From contig NZ_CP108070.1 of the NCBI RefSeq assembly GCF_036178845.1, forward strand, positions 2,418,001 to 2,482,000: a DNA stretch of 64,000 nt, written 5' to 3'. This DNA comes from Streptomyces sp. NBC_00271 (GTDB taxonomy: Bacteria > Actinomycetota > Actinomycetes > Streptomycetales > Streptomycetaceae). The notes beneath the pieces are model-generated. The model did not search any database and was not told the DNA's origin. It was given only the letters and a program-made list of their open reading frames with translations. Positions 8,724 to 17,666 of this stretch are shown in pieces. The number at the start of each line of letters is the position of its first letter. The stretch's first letter is position 1. A program made the position numbers and the translations under genes.

Positions 8724-9119
8724 CTAGAGCGCCCTCAGTCCCTCGATCACCTCGCGGAGGATCCGCTCGTCGGGCAGTTGTGCGGGCGGCACCGGGCGGC
8801 TGATGGTGACGCAGCCCAGTTCCAGCAGGTCGCCGAGCAGCACTCTGACCACGCCCACCGGCAGATCCGCGCCCGCGGCGAGTTCGGCCACGGACTGCGT
8901 CTCCGTGCGGCACAGGTCGATGAGGGCTCGGTGTTCCGGCCCGAGCAGGGAGTCCTCGTCGACTCCGGGTGCACCCTTGTCGAGGGTGACCAGGGCGATC
9001 AGATCGAAGCGCACTCCGGTGGGGCCCGGCTTGGTGCGGCCGCCCGTCATCGCGTAGGGACGGACGAGCGGTCCCGCATCGCTGTCGTACCACTGGCTGC
9101 CCGCGAGGTCCTCGGTCAT
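8724..9119 (-). CDS. cvnC: Conservon DUF742 protein (CvnC type)
   Basis: A 131-residue DUF742 protein. It begins MTEDLAGSQWYDSDAGPLVRPYAMTGGRT and contains the family's winged-helix-like core (LCRTETQSVAELAAGADLPVG, then VRVLLGDLLELG), ending REVIEGLRAL. It is the third conservon component and probably couples the roadblock protein to the kinase or GTPase. The start lies 19 bp after the cvnB stop, consistent with translational coupling; the ribosome-binding site is weak (GAGGG). Confidence 0.9.
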   Translation of the reverse strand: MTEDLAGSQWYDSDAGPLVRPYAMTGGRTKPGPTGVRFDLIALVTLDKGAPGVDEDSLLGPEHRALIDLCRTETQSVAELAAGADLPVGVVRVLLGDLLELGCVTISRPVPPAQLPDERILREVIEGLRAL

Positions 9120-9138
9120 CTGCTCGGCCCGCCCTCGG

Positions 9139-9576
9139 TCATCCGACGGCGGGCGGCTGCGCGGCGACCCGCGGCGGCGTGTAGAGGTGCTCGCCGACGC
9201 GCTTGACCAGCCGCGCCATCTCATAGGCCACCAGACCGATGTCGGCCGTGACCGCGGTGAGGACGGCGAGGCACGAGCCGTCGCCCGCTGCCGCGACGAA
9301 CAGGAAGCCGTCGTCCATCTCCACCATCGTCTGGCGTACGCCCCCGGCGCCGAAGTGGCGACCCGCGCCCTTGGCCAGACTGTGAAAGCCCGAGGCGACA
9401 GCGGCCAGGTGTTCCGCGTCCTCGCGCCTGAGGCCGGTGGAGGAACCCACCGCCAGTCCGTCGTTCGACAGCACCACCGCATGCCGCACTTCGGTGACGC
9501 GCAGCACCAAGTCGTCCAGCAGCCAGTCGAGTTCGCCGGATCGCTGGGCTGCCCTCATGCTCGGGTCCTGGATCAC
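9139..9576 (-). CDS. cvnB: Conservon roadblock/LC7 protein (CvnB type)
   Basis: A 145-residue roadblock/LC7 protein. The GTG at 9576 overlaps the cvnA stop codon (GTGA), so translation is coupled, and a GAAGGAG sits upstream. It carries ELDWLLDDLVLRVTEVRHAV, SNDGLAVGSSTGLRREDAEH and MDDGFLFVAAAGDGSCLA. It would act as the small scaffold between the sensor kinase CvnA and the GTPase CvnD. The C-terminal tail YTPPRVAAQPPAVG is unique to this copy compared with the orphan at 6986-7399. Confidence 0.92.
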   Translation of the reverse strand: MIQDPSMRAAQRSGELDWLLDDLVLRVTEVRHAVVLSNDGLAVGSSTGLRREDAEHLAAVASGFHSLAKGAGRHFGAGGVRQTMVEMDDGFLFVAAAGDGSCLAVLTAVTADIGLVAYEMARLVKRVGEHLYTPPRVAAQPPAVG

Positions 9577-12155
9577 GCGGGGTCTCCTTCACTGCTGTCG
9601 CTGCCCGCATCGGGGTCTGAGGTGGCGCCGCGACCGGATGTTCTGCCGCCGCCGCGCGCCCAGCCGTCGCGGTAGGCCGCCATCCGGTCCCGTACGAGTT
9701 CGGGGGTGCGCGTGTCGTCGTGCTGATGGGCCGCCACTTGGGTCGGCTCCTCGGTTCGCTGTGCGCGCAGTTGGGGCGCGAGGCTCGCCTGCCGTACGCG
9801 CCGTGGGAGGTCGTCGGACCCCTCGGAGTCGTCCGGAGGGCGGTGCAGCCGCAAAGTGGTGACTCCAGGTGGTGTCGTTTCCGGCGAGCCGTTCACAGGG
9901 GTTTCGGACGAGACGTTCACGGGGGCTTCCGGCGAGCCGTGCGCTGGGGGTTCGACAGCGGTCTGCACGAGGGGCACGAGTGCGGGCCGCTCGATGGGCG
10001 CCTGGACGGAGTCGTGCTCCGGGGCGGCCGACACACGAGCGTACTCGCGTTCGTCGGGCCTTTCGTTGTCTGTCTTGCGCGGGGAACGTTCCGTCGCGCC
10101 TGCGTGCAGCAGCGCGGTCGGCAACAGGACGACGGCGGTGGTGCCCCCGTAGGGCGAGGTGCGCAGGTGCACCTTGATGCCGTGCCGGGCCGCGAGCCTG
10201 CTGACCACGAAGAGACCGAGCCGATCGCTGTCGAACAGGTCGAGCGCCTCGGACTGTTCGATGCGCCGATTCGCCTCGTCGAGTGTCTCCTTGCCCATGC
10301 CGAGCCCTCGGTCCTCGACCTCCACGGCGTAGCCGTTGCCGACCGGTTCGCCGGTGATGCGGACGCGGGTGTGCGGCGGGGAGAACTGGGCGGCGTTCTC
10401 GACGATCTCCGCCAGGAGGTGGGTGAGGTCGGCCACGGCGGCGCCCCCCACCGCTGCCTCGGGCAGCTGTCGTACCTCCACGCGCGCGTAGTCCTCGACT
10501 TCGGACACGGCCGCGCGGACCACGTTCGTCAGCGAGACCGGCATGCGCCAGGCCCGTCCGGGTGCGGCGCCGGAAAGGATGATCAGGCTCTCCGCGTGGC
10601 GCCGCATCCGGGTGGTGAGGTGGTCGAGCCGGAAGAGGTCACTCAGTTCGTTCGGGTCCTCGGACCTGCGCTCCATGCTGTCCAGCAGGCTCAGTTGGCG
10701 GTGCACGAGGACCTGGCTGCGCCGGGCGAGATTGACGAAGACCCCCGAGATCCCGCTGGCCAGTTCCGCGCGTTCGACGGCGGCGCGCAGGGCGGCCCGG
10801 TGCACGGTGCCCAGGGCCTCCGCGACCTGTCCGGTCTCGTCCTCCGAGGGAGGTCCAGGCGGAGCCTCCGCGCGGACGTCGATCTCCTCCCCCGCGCGCA
10901 GCTTGCGCATCGCCTCGGGCAGCTTGCGTCGAGCGATCTCGAGGGCGCTGTTGCGCAGGAGCACCAGCTCGACGACAAGGCCGCGTCCGATGCGTACGGA
11001 GATCACGAGCGAGGCGGCGACGGCGGCGAGGCCGAACACGACAGCGGCGCCGGCGGGTGTCAGCAGACCGCGGGTCAAGGGGTCGGCCCGGTCCGCGACA
11101 CCCCGGCCCGCCTTCGCCTCGATGGCGCGCATGGCGTCCTGCACGCGCGCGTGGGCGGTGTTCCAGTCGGCTTCCGGCGCGGCGTCGACGGCGTTTCCGC
11201 CGGGCCTCGACGCGAGCACCTTGTCCTCGACGGCTCGTACGTCGGCGTACGCGCTCCCCGTCACGAGGTCGCGCCAGGAGGCCTGTTCGGGTCCACGCAG
11301 ATCCGCGACGGCGGCGTCGGTCAGGGCGCGGCGGGTGGCGACCGCCCCGGTGAACTGCCGCAGTCGCTCACCGTCCAGGGTGTGGGCGAGCCGGGCACCG
11401 GACAGCACGGTGTCCTCCTGGGCCAACGCCTCGCCGGCTCGGGAGAATTCGAGGAGTACGCGCGCGTCGGAGCCCAGGTCGGCGTCCTGGATGCCGGTGA
11501 GGGCGCCCCCGACCGCGAAGGCCGCCGAAATGGTCCTGGTGTACTGCCCGTACGCCTCGTCCCATCCGGTACGGCGCTCCAGCACGGCGGTGCGCAGGGG
11601 CCCCAGGCTCTCGGCCCCGTTGACGAAGGCGTCGAGCCGTCCGGCCACTCCGGCGGGCAGGTCGGCGCCGTCGGCGACGGTGTTGTGGTCGCCCAGTCGC
11701 AGCTTCGCCACCGCGCGGTCGGTGCGTTCCGCCAGCGTCTTGAGATCGCTCTGTGGCTCGGAGGTCGGGTCGGTCGCATGGCGGACGGCGGCCGCGCGTT
11801 CGGCCTGGAGCGCGGCGACGGCGTCGTCGACCGGGGCTCGGACGGTGGAGTCCACACGCTGCAACTGCCGCAGCCGCGCGACGTCCTGGGCGGTACTCAC
11901 CGTGGCGTACGCCCACAGGGCGAGCAGCGAGACGACCGGCACCATGAGCAGGCAGACGATCTTGGCCCGCACTGTACGAGGACGTAGGCGCCATCGTCCC
12001 GCGCGCGCGGATGCCTCCGGCGACGACTCTGTGGCGTCCTCGTCGGGGTCGGTGTACTCGTCGGCGGGCGGTCCCGCGTGGGCGCGGCGGCCGCGCTGCG
12101 GGGGTGGGGCCGACGGCTCGGCGCCGGCTGCAGGGGTCCTACGGGGTGTACGCAT
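9573..12155 (-). CDS. cvnA: Conservon sensor histidine kinase (CvnA type, nitrate/nitrite-sensor-like)
   Basis: An 860-residue membrane sensor. The start was set at the ATG at 12155 because GAGGAGG lies just upstream; the longer open frame runs through the MHYT gene on the same strand and is not coding. A basic, Pro-rich cytoplasmic N terminus is followed by TM1 (about residues 66-84), a large extracytoplasmic NIT-like helical sensor, TM2 (AAVVFGLAAVAASLVISVRI) and a HAMP-like linker. The ATPase domain has an N box (EIVENAAQFSP), G1 (DRGLGMG) and G2 (DRLGLFVVSRLA). No canonical HxE phosphoacceptor box is seen, as usual for CvnA. The disordered C-terminal tail contains short PVN-SPET repeats. 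Confidence 0.92.
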   Translation of the reverse strand: MRTPRRTPAAGAEPSAPPPQRGRRAHAGPPADEYTDPDEDATESSPEASARAGRWRLRPRTVRAKIVCLLMVPVVSLLALWAYATVSTAQDVARLRQLQRVDSTVRAPVDDAVAALQAERAAAVRHATDPTSEPQSDLKTLAERTDRAVAKLRLGDHNTVADGADLPAGVAGRLDAFVNGAESLGPLRTAVLERRTGWDEAYGQYTRTISAAFAVGGALTGIQDADLGSDARVLLEFSRAGEALAQEDTVLSGARLAHTLDGERLRQFTGAVATRRALTDAAVADLRGPEQASWRDLVTGSAYADVRAVEDKVLASRPGGNAVDAAPEADWNTAHARVQDAMRAIEAKAGRGVADRADPLTRGLLTPAGAAVVFGLAAVAASLVISVRIGRGLVVELVLLRNSALEIARRKLPEAMRKLRAGEEIDVRAEAPPGPPSEDETGQVAEALGTVHRAALRAAVERAELASGISGVFVNLARRSQVLVHRQLSLLDSMERRSEDPNELSDLFRLDHLTTRMRRHAESLIILSGAAPGRAWRMPVSLTNVVRAAVSEVEDYARVEVRQLPEAAVGGAAVADLTHLLAEIVENAAQFSPPHTRVRITGEPVGNGYAVEVEDRGLGMGKETLDEANRRIEQSEALDLFDSDRLGLFVVSRLAARHGIKVHLRTSPYGGTTAVVLLPTALLHAGATERSPRKTDNERPDEREYARVSAAPEHDSVQAPIERPALVPLVQTAVEPPAHGSPEAPVNVSSETPVNGSPETTPPGVTTLRLHRPPDDSEGSDDLPRRVRQASLAPQLRAQRTEEPTQVAAHQHDDTRTPELVRDRMAAYRDGWARGGGRTSGRGATSDPDAGSDSSEGDPA

Positions 12156-12217
12156 GGCCTCCTCGCTCGGAGTGGTTCGGGGCGTGTCGTCCGAGCCGTC
12201 GTGGCTCGGGCCCGCCC

Positions 12218-12991
12218 CTAGCGGGCGACGCTCTCGACCGGCCGCTGGGCCGATGCGGATGCCTCGCGCTCGCGGGCCGTCGGGGACAGCGCGACGAATG
12301 CCGAGGTCAGGAAGAGATAGGACCCGAGGCCGACGGCGAGGGGGAAGATGAACTGCATCGCCGTGGCCCCGGGAAGGGCCTCCCCGGAGGGGCTGACATG
12401 CACCCTCACCGCCATCATTCCGGTGTAGTGCATGCTGCTCACCGCCCCGCCCATGACGAGGGAGGCGACGGCGACCGCGACGGGCGACCTGATGTTGAGT
12501 GCCGCCCACAGGGCCGCGGTGGCCGCGACCACGGCGATCACGACGGAGAGCCCGACGAGCACCGGGTCGTAGCGCACGGCGCCGTGCAGCCGCAGCGCCG
12601 CCATGCCCAGGTAGTGCATGCTCGCGACGCCGAGTCCGGTGGTGAGCCCGCCCAGGACGAGCGCACGGCCCCGGTCGCGGCCGTAGCCGACGGCGAAGAC
12701 GCCCGCGCCGACGACGACCATCGCGACGAGCAGACTGAGGATGGTCAGCGGCACGTTGTAGCGGATTTCCGTACCGCTGACACTGAAGCCGAGCATCGCC
12801 ACGAAGTGCATCGTCCAGATGCCGGTGCCGATCGCGGAGGCCGCGGTGAGCAGCCAGTTGCGGCGCGAGCGCCCGGTGGCGCCGAGCGCCCGGACCGTGC
12901 AGCGCAGCCCCAGGGCGGCGCCTATACAGGCCATCACGTACGACAGCACGGGGGTCAGCCAGCCGAAGGCGGCGTGGTCCAGGTGTCCCAT
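12218..12991 (-). CDS. MHYT-domain integral membrane sensor
   Basis: A 257-residue protein with about seven membrane helices. Three MHYT-type motifs lie near the outer face of alternate helices: TMHFVAML, SMHYLGM and SMHYTGM. The MHYT domain is proposed to coordinate copper through Met and His residues and to sense oxygen, CO or NO. There is no attached GGDEF, EAL or kinase output domain, so the signal probably passes to a partner. The gene is 62 bp upstream of cvnA on the same strand, which suggests it feeds the conservon sensor; that link is inferred from position only. Confidence 0.9.
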   Translation of the reverse strand: MGHLDHAAFGWLTPVLSYVMACIGAALGLRCTVRALGATGRSRRNWLLTAASAIGTGIWTMHFVAMLGFSVSGTEIRYNVPLTILSLLVAMVVVGAGVFAVGYGRDRGRALVLGGLTTGLGVASMHYLGMAALRLHGAVRYDPVLVGLSVVIAVVAATAALWAALNIRSPVAVAVASLVMGGAVSSMHYTGMMAVRVHVSPSGEALPGATAMQFIFPLAVGLGSYLFLTSAFVALSPTAREREASASAQRPVESVAR

Positions 12992-13134
12992 GGCCCAGGG
13001 ACGCTAGTCCGGTCAGGGGCGCACAAAGGGAGCGCATTTCGAAAGGTGTTGAAATATGACAGAGACAGGTACGTGACCGATCACGTGACGCTCGAACGTG
13101 TGCACAGCGTCGCACTTCGTGTCGGTGAGAGATC

Positions 13135-13743
13135 ATGCGGAACATGAGCGACGACCACACACACGTCCAGGAGTTCTTCACGGCGCGCGCGGCCGACTGG
13201 GACGCGCGCTTCCCCGACGACGGGCCGGCCTATGCGGCGGCGATCGGCGAACTCGGGCTGCGCGAGGGGGACCGCGTACTCGACGCGGGCTGCGGTACCG
13301 GGCGGGCGCTGCCGCCGCTGCGCGCGGCCGTGGGGCCCTCCGGAGTGGTCGTCGCGGCCGATCTGACCCCGGCCATGCTGGCGGCCGCGGTACGGGCCGG
13401 ACGGCACCGCGACGGGCAGTTGCTGCTCGCCGACGTGGCTGCGCTGCCGCTGCGCACGGAGTCGCTGGACGCCGTCCTCGGGGCGGGGCTGATCGCGCAT
13501 CTGCCCAACCCCGCCGAGAATCTCCGGGAGTTGGCGCGGGTGGTGCGGCCCGGCGGCACGCTGGCGCTGTTCCATCCGATCGGCCGGGCCGCGCTCGCCG
13601 CGCGCCAGGGACGCCGGATCACACCGGACGACCTGAGGGCGGAGGCCAATCTCCGCCCTCTGCTGGCCGCTTCCGGCTGGGACATGACCTCGTACGTCGA
13701 CGAGGACGCCCGCTTCCTGGCGCTGGCCACACGGCGGGGCTGA
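13135..13743 (+). CDS. Class I SAM-dependent methyltransferase
   Basis: A protein of about 200 residues with a Rossmann methyltransferase fold: motif I VLDAGCGTGRALP, motif II VVVAADLTPAMLAAA, motif III LLLADVAALPLR and a post-I LARVVRPGGTLALFHP, close to the UbiE/Methyltransf_11 group. Two ATG codons (13135 and 13144) fit; GGTGAGAG lies before the first. The substrate is unknown. It converges on the alpha/beta hydrolase gene, leaving 4 bp between the stops. Confidence 0.88.
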   Translation: MRNMSDDHTHVQEFFTARAADWDARFPDDGPAYAAAIGELGLREGDRVLDAGCGTGRALPPLRAAVGPSGVVVAADLTPAMLAAAVRAGRHRDGQLLLADVAALPLRTESLDAVLGAGLIAHLPNPAENLRELARVVRPGGTLALFHPIGRAALAARQGRRITPDDLRAEANLRPLLAASGWDMTSYVDEDARFLALATRRG

Positions 13744-13747
13744 GGTC

Positions 13748-14506
13748 TCAGACCATTCCGGCGACCTCGGCCACGAAGGCGTCGGGGTTGTCGAACATGA
13801 CGTTGTGCCCCGCACCGGGAACGCTCACCACCCGGACCCCGGCGGCCTCCAGCCCCTCCCTGTTCGCCAGTTCACCGCTCAGTGCCCCCTGAAGGTAGAC
13901 ACGGTCCGCCGTCACGTCTTCGAGCAGGTGGCGCATCGTGGGGACCGTGCCGCGCGCAAGGCCGATCGCGGTGCGGTGCAGCGCACGCGGGTCGGCGAGC
14001 CGCATGGTCGCCGCCCAGGAGGGGCCGACTTTGTCGAGCACGCGCGCGTGACCACCGTTTTCGACGTACTCCTCCTCCGTGTACGAGGCGATGCCGCTAC
14101 TGCCCGCCTTGACCGGTGGATACGGGTCGAGGTTCGCCTCCACGAGGACCAGCCTGGACACGAGCTCGGGACGCCGATGGGCGAGCACGATGGCCACCGC
14201 GCCGCCCATGCTGTGCGCGACCAGCTCCGCCGCCGTGACACCGGCCTCGTCCAGGGCAGCCGCCAGCGCGTCCGCGTGGTCCTCCAGCGTGTAGCCGAAG
14301 TCCGCGGGCCGATCACTGATGCCGTGACCGGGCAGATCGACGAACAGGGTCCGGCGCCCTGCCAGTTCGGGCCGGGCCGCGATGTGGGCGTTGTAGACCG
14401 TCGAGGCCGACCCCAGTCCGTGTACGTACACCCGGGCCGGTTCAGCGCCCGTCGCCTCCGTCCAGCGGATGCAGCTTCCCTTGCCGTCGAACTCGGCCTG
14501 CCTCAT
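13748..14506 (-). CDS. Alpha/beta hydrolase
   Basis: A 252-residue alpha/beta hydrolase. Features are YVHGLGSAS (oxyanion loop), DLPGHGISDRP, nucleophile elbow AHSMGGAV (Ser99) and a late GAGHNVMFDNP with the catalytic His. It has no signal peptide and is probably cytosolic. It is divergent from the padR gene; the 123-bp intergenic region carries candidate PadR operators, so it is a plausible target of that repressor. The substrate is not predictable; esterase, lipase or epoxide-hydrolase chemistry is possible. Confidence 0.88.
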   Translation of the reverse strand: MRQAEFDGKGSCIRWTEATGAEPARVYVHGLGSASTVYNAHIAARPELAGRRTLFVDLPGHGISDRPADFGYTLEDHADALAAALDEAGVTAAELVAHSMGGAVAIVLAHRRPELVSRLVLVEANLDPYPPVKAGSSGIASYTEEEYVENGGHARVLDKVGPSWAATMRLADPRALHRTAIGLARGTVPTMRHLLEDVTADRVYLQGALSGELANREGLEAAGVRVVSVPGAGHNVMFDNPDAFVAEVAGMV

Positions 14507-14551
14507 CGCTCTCCCTCAGGTCTGCGTCATCGTTTCTCGTGCTCCAGGAGG

Positions 14552-14602
14552 ATACCTCGGATTCGATGTATAGAGGAAGCGATGTACCAAGGTAGTGATG
14601 TA
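14552..14602. promoter_or_regulatory. Candidate PadR operator region
   Basis: An imperfect inverted repeat ATACCTCG-n4-CGATGTAT (14552-14571; 7 of 8 positions pair) lies between the divergent hydrolase and padR genes. GATGTA recurs exactly 16 bp apart at 14565, 14581 and 14597. ATGTA/TACAT-type dyads are common in PadR operators; occupancy here is inferred. Confidence 0.5.
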
Positions 14603-14629
14603 CACCGCTGGTGCGGCAGAATGCGGAGC

Positions 14630-15214
14630 ATGCTTGAGCTGGCCATCCTCGGTTTTCTGTACGACGCCCCGCTGCACGGCTACGAGCTGCGCAAGCGCAT
14701 CACCGCGCTGACCGGCCATGTGAAGCCCGTCGCGGAGAGCACGCTCTACCCCGCGATCAAGCGGCTGGAGAAGGCGGGGTCGCTGGCGCGGGCGACGCAG
14801 CCCGGCTCCGTGGCTGCCCCTCGTCACGTCCTGACGCTCACCGAGGAGGGGAGAAGCGAGTTGCGCCGCCGGCTCGCGGACCCCGTGCAGCGCGACATCA
14901 CCGACGAGAACCGCTGGTTCACGGTGCTCGCCTTCCTCAGGCACCTGGCCGACCCCGCGGCGCAGGCCGCGGTACTGCGCCGCAGGCTCGCCTTCCTGGA
15001 GGAGCCCGCGAGCTTCTTCTACGAAGGCGACCGGCCGTTGCGCGCCGAAGAGCTCGACGACCCCTTCCGGCAGGGCATTCTCACCATCGCCCGGGCCACG
15101 AGCCGGGCCGAACTCACCTGGCTGCGGGCCACGATCGACTCACTCGAAGGGAACGTTCGCGACGCTTCACCGGACCGTCCCTCTTCTGCCGCCGGGCCTT
15201 CAACTCTACGTTGA
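14630..15214 (+). CDS. PadR-family transcriptional regulator
   Basis: A 194-residue regulator. It begins MLELAILGFLYDAPLHGYELRKR, the typical PadR winged helix, with AESTLYPAIKRLEKAGSL forming the recognition and wing segments, then a C-terminal helical dimerisation region (FLRHLADPAAQAAVLRRRL). The ATG at 14630 is the usual PadR start and has GCGGAG just before it; ATG codons at 14621 and 14582 are alternatives. PadR proteins are mostly ligand-responsive repressors of adjacent detoxification genes, here most simply the divergent hydrolase and padR itself. The effector is unknown. Confidence 0.9.
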   Translation: MLELAILGFLYDAPLHGYELRKRITALTGHVKPVAESTLYPAIKRLEKAGSLARATQPGSVAAPRHVLTLTEEGRSELRRRLADPVQRDITDENRWFTVLAFLRHLADPAAQAAVLRRRLAFLEEPASFFYEGDRPLRAEELDDPFRQGILTIARATSRAELTWLRATIDSLEGNVRDASPDRPSSAAGPSTLR

Positions 15215-15403
15215 GGAGAATTAACACAGCCCTATCACCTGCGTAAACATGCAGGATGCCCCCTCCATGGCTACTGAAGTTGAATATGTGATGTCGGTCA
15301 GCCATGTGTGATCAGGGGGCGTCTTGGTTCCAGCTGCGACTCGGTCCATGACTGCGCCGTCTACGTCGAGCCCAACGTCTGGGTCCGCACTACCTCTGAC
15401 GGG

Positions 15404-16501
15404 TCAGCATCCTCGGTCGTAGATCGCCCGCAGCCACGGCTCCCTGACGGCGGGCATCCGCGCGAGCGTGTACCGGAACGCCTCCCTGGACGGCTGGAAC
15501 GGGTACCACGGGTGCGGCGGCAGCGGGTCGTCCCGCTCCACGCCTGCCGGCAGCCCGCCGACCATCGGCAGCCGAGTCCGGTGTAGCGGGAACGCGAGTT
15601 CGGCCCAGAGCGCGGCATCCATAGGTACCGGCACTGCCCCGGCACGCGGCTGCCACGTGCCTCCGGTCTGCGGATGGACCGGCACCAGCACCAGGTCAGC
15701 GGCCGGGTCGCCGAACCCCGGCCCCGCCAGGTCCAGCCGCTTCGCGGCTTCCCCGGCGGGCAGCAGCGCGCCGAGTGCCCGGCCGAGGAGCTCCGCGACC
15801 GGCCCGGGCGCCACCTCGACCGGCGCGCCCCCGGCGGCCACCACCACCTGGGCGAGGGTCACGCCCGCCGGGATGTCCCGGTACTCGCTCAGCCGTTGCC
15901 ACAGCGCGCCGGTGGCCAGCAGCTCCGCCCAATCCATGACTGGCCGCTCCGGCGGGCAGGGCAGCCGGACCACCGCCTGCGGGACGAGCCGGACGACCTG
16001 CCAGCACCCGCAGTCGTCCATCCTCGTTCCAATCGGCAGATCGCAGCCCAGGCAGGCGAGGTTCGGCCCCTCTCTCCCGTCGATTCCCATGCAGTAGCCC
16101 CCGGTCCGCTCGATGATCAGCCCAGTGCCACGCATGTCGCCGGGCGCGAGGAGGACGGTGTCCGACGGTCCGTCGGACAGCGCACCGAACGGCGCGAAGC
16201 GCCCCCGCTCCGCCGCCTCGCGCGCCCCGACCTCGTCCCACTGGCGCCACGGCGGCCCGTACGGCGCGGGGTCGACGGCGTAGGACCCGGCCTCCAGCAG
16301 TGGCGGGTGCAGCGTCTCCCAGTGGGTGTCGGCCAGGTGGATCGGCAACGCCACCTCCGACACCGCCGCCGTCAGGACCGCACCGCACCCCGCACACCCG
16401 AACACCGCCAAGCTGTCCCCTCCCGCCGTCGAAGCCCCTGCATCCCACCAAGCAGGCGGACCGGGGAGCAAGGGGTTTTCAGACGACGCCAGACGCCCCA
16501 C
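15404..16501 (-). CDS. Hypothetical protein with N-terminal CxxC pair
   Basis: A 365-residue protein without a recognised catalytic motif. Near the N terminus is FGCAGCGAVLT, a CxxC that resembles half of a zinc ribbon, and later CLGCDLPIGTRMDDCGCW supplies four more cysteines, so a bound metal is possible. The C-terminal half is rich in Pro, Trp and Ala (HPWYPFQPSREAF). No membrane segment is visible. It resembles large uncharacterised Streptomyces proteins, but its role is unknown. The 189 bp after padR hold no gene and are comparatively AT-rich; the upstream side abuts the IS630 remnant. Confidence 0.65.
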   Translation of the reverse strand: MGRLASSENPLLPGPPAWWDAGASTAGGDSLAVFGCAGCGAVLTAAVSEVALPIHLADTHWETLHPPLLEAGSYAVDPAPYGPPWRQWDEVGAREAAERGRFAPFGALSDGPSDTVLLAPGDMRGTGLIIERTGGYCMGIDGREGPNLACLGCDLPIGTRMDDCGCWQVVRLVPQAVVRLPCPPERPVMDWAELLATGALWQRLSEYRDIPAGVTLAQVVVAAGGAPVEVAPGPVAELLGRALGALLPAGEAAKRLDLAGPGFGDPAADLVLVPVHPQTGGTWQPRAGAVPVPMDAALWAELAFPLHRTRLPMVGGLPAGVERDDPLPPHPWYPFQPSREAFRYTLARMPAVREPWLRAIYDRGC

Positions 16502-16595
16502 CGAAAGGCAGAGCGGGCCTCGACGTCCCCGTCACAGCCTCAGGAAGCCGGAAGCCGCGCCGGACTGAGCCGCTGGACGTGATTCGTACCGCTGG

Positions 16596-17666
16596 TCAGC
16601 CGGCCACGATTAGGCCTGTGCTGACGAGACAGCCATCGACCAGGTCCGGGCGGTACTGGATCTGCTTGAGTCGACGCTTCACGACCCGCGTGATCTGGCC
16701 CAGGTCGGCTGCGGCGAGGTTGGCGATGTCGCGCTTGACCGGCGCCCAGATGCCCTCCTGCGGGTTCAGGTCCGGGTGCGTAGGCGGGCAACTGGAACAC
16801 ACTGAGCCAGGCGGCGTTCGCGTCGATGAACTCCCGCAGCGGCTTGGTGAGGCGAAGACGGACGTTGTCCCAGACCAACACGACCGAGCCGCCGAGCTGG
16901 ATGCGCGCGCGGACGAGCAGGTCACGGAAGTCCCGCCAGCCGAAGCCCTTCGGCTCGTCCTTGCGGCCCCGATACTCGCGGACGGCGTAGATCAGCCGGG
17001 ACCTCTCACCGGGCCTGTAGCAGGTCATGCCCGCAATCGACACTCGTCCGGAGCCCCGGCCGCGAACCCGGACAACCGGGGCCCGGCCGACCCGGCCCCA
17101 AGTTCTGGCACGCGGCGGCGTCATCGACTGGCCGGCTTCGTCCTCAAAGACGATCCAGCCGTTGCATGCCGCCGCGGTGCTCCTACCCGCGGCCAGACGT
17201 CCCTCTTCCACAGCTCCACGGCCGCGTCATCGCGTTCGATGGCTCGGCGGATCGGCTGTTGCCACAACCTGCCGTGCCGCTTCAGCAGCCGCCATGTGCC
17301 CTCCACCGTGTAGCTCACGTGGAACAAACGGCCGATCAGCGTCTTCACCCGTGCCAGCGTCCACCTCTGGTCGACCCAACCATGGACCAGCGGACCGCGT
17401 TCCAACTCCCATTCGAGTCTCGCGATCTGCTTCTCGCCGAGCCTCAGTCGCCCCGGCGAGCCCTTCGACAGGACCCCGGCCTCGCCGCGCTCGCGCCACT
17501 GGCGGCGCCACCGCTCCACCGATCGCTCGCTGAGCCGCAGCGCAGTAGCGATCTCCCAGTTCTTCTCCCGGCCCTCAAAGCGTTCCACGGCCTGCAACCG
17601 GATTCGCTCCCGCGCGGCCCTCTCTGCATCAGTCAACCCACCACCTCTCGCGTATCTCACGCCCAA
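16596..17666 (-). pseudogene. IS630-family transposase, frame-disrupted
   Basis: The helix-turn-helix N-terminal part reads from 17666 to about 17190 (TALRLSERSVERWRRQWRERG). The DDE domain continues in a second frame from about 17190 to 16775 (FEDEAGQS and VLVWDNVRL give the first two Asp). The last part, with the catalytic Glu in DLNPQEGIW, is in a third frame ending at 16596. Near 16772 one extra base in a run (CCGGACC where CCGACC restores the frame) explains the second break exactly. The first break may be a mutation or programmed frameshifting; no A-rich slippery run is seen there. The element is very probably inactive. Confidence 0.88.
16596..17666 (-). mobile_element. IS630-family insertion sequence (coding span; ends not resolved)
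   Basis: The transposase remnant defines an IS630-type element. Terminal inverted repeats and the expected TA target duplication could not be fixed by eye in the flanks around 16530-16595 and 17667-17740. It separates core-like DNA from the stress island. Confidence 0.7.

Noticed and set aside
9720..12351. Long plus-strand frames opposite cvnA (up to 755 codons)
   Set aside because: They are shadow frames produced by GC-rich codon bias opposite a well-supported minus-strand gene; no domain or good start is visible.
9573..13181. Single 1202-codon reading frame spanning cvnA and the MHYT gene region
   Set aside because: The part upstream of 12155 is antisense-like or out of frame with the clearly coding MHYT gene and has no similarity; the kinase starts at 12155 with its own ribosome-binding site.
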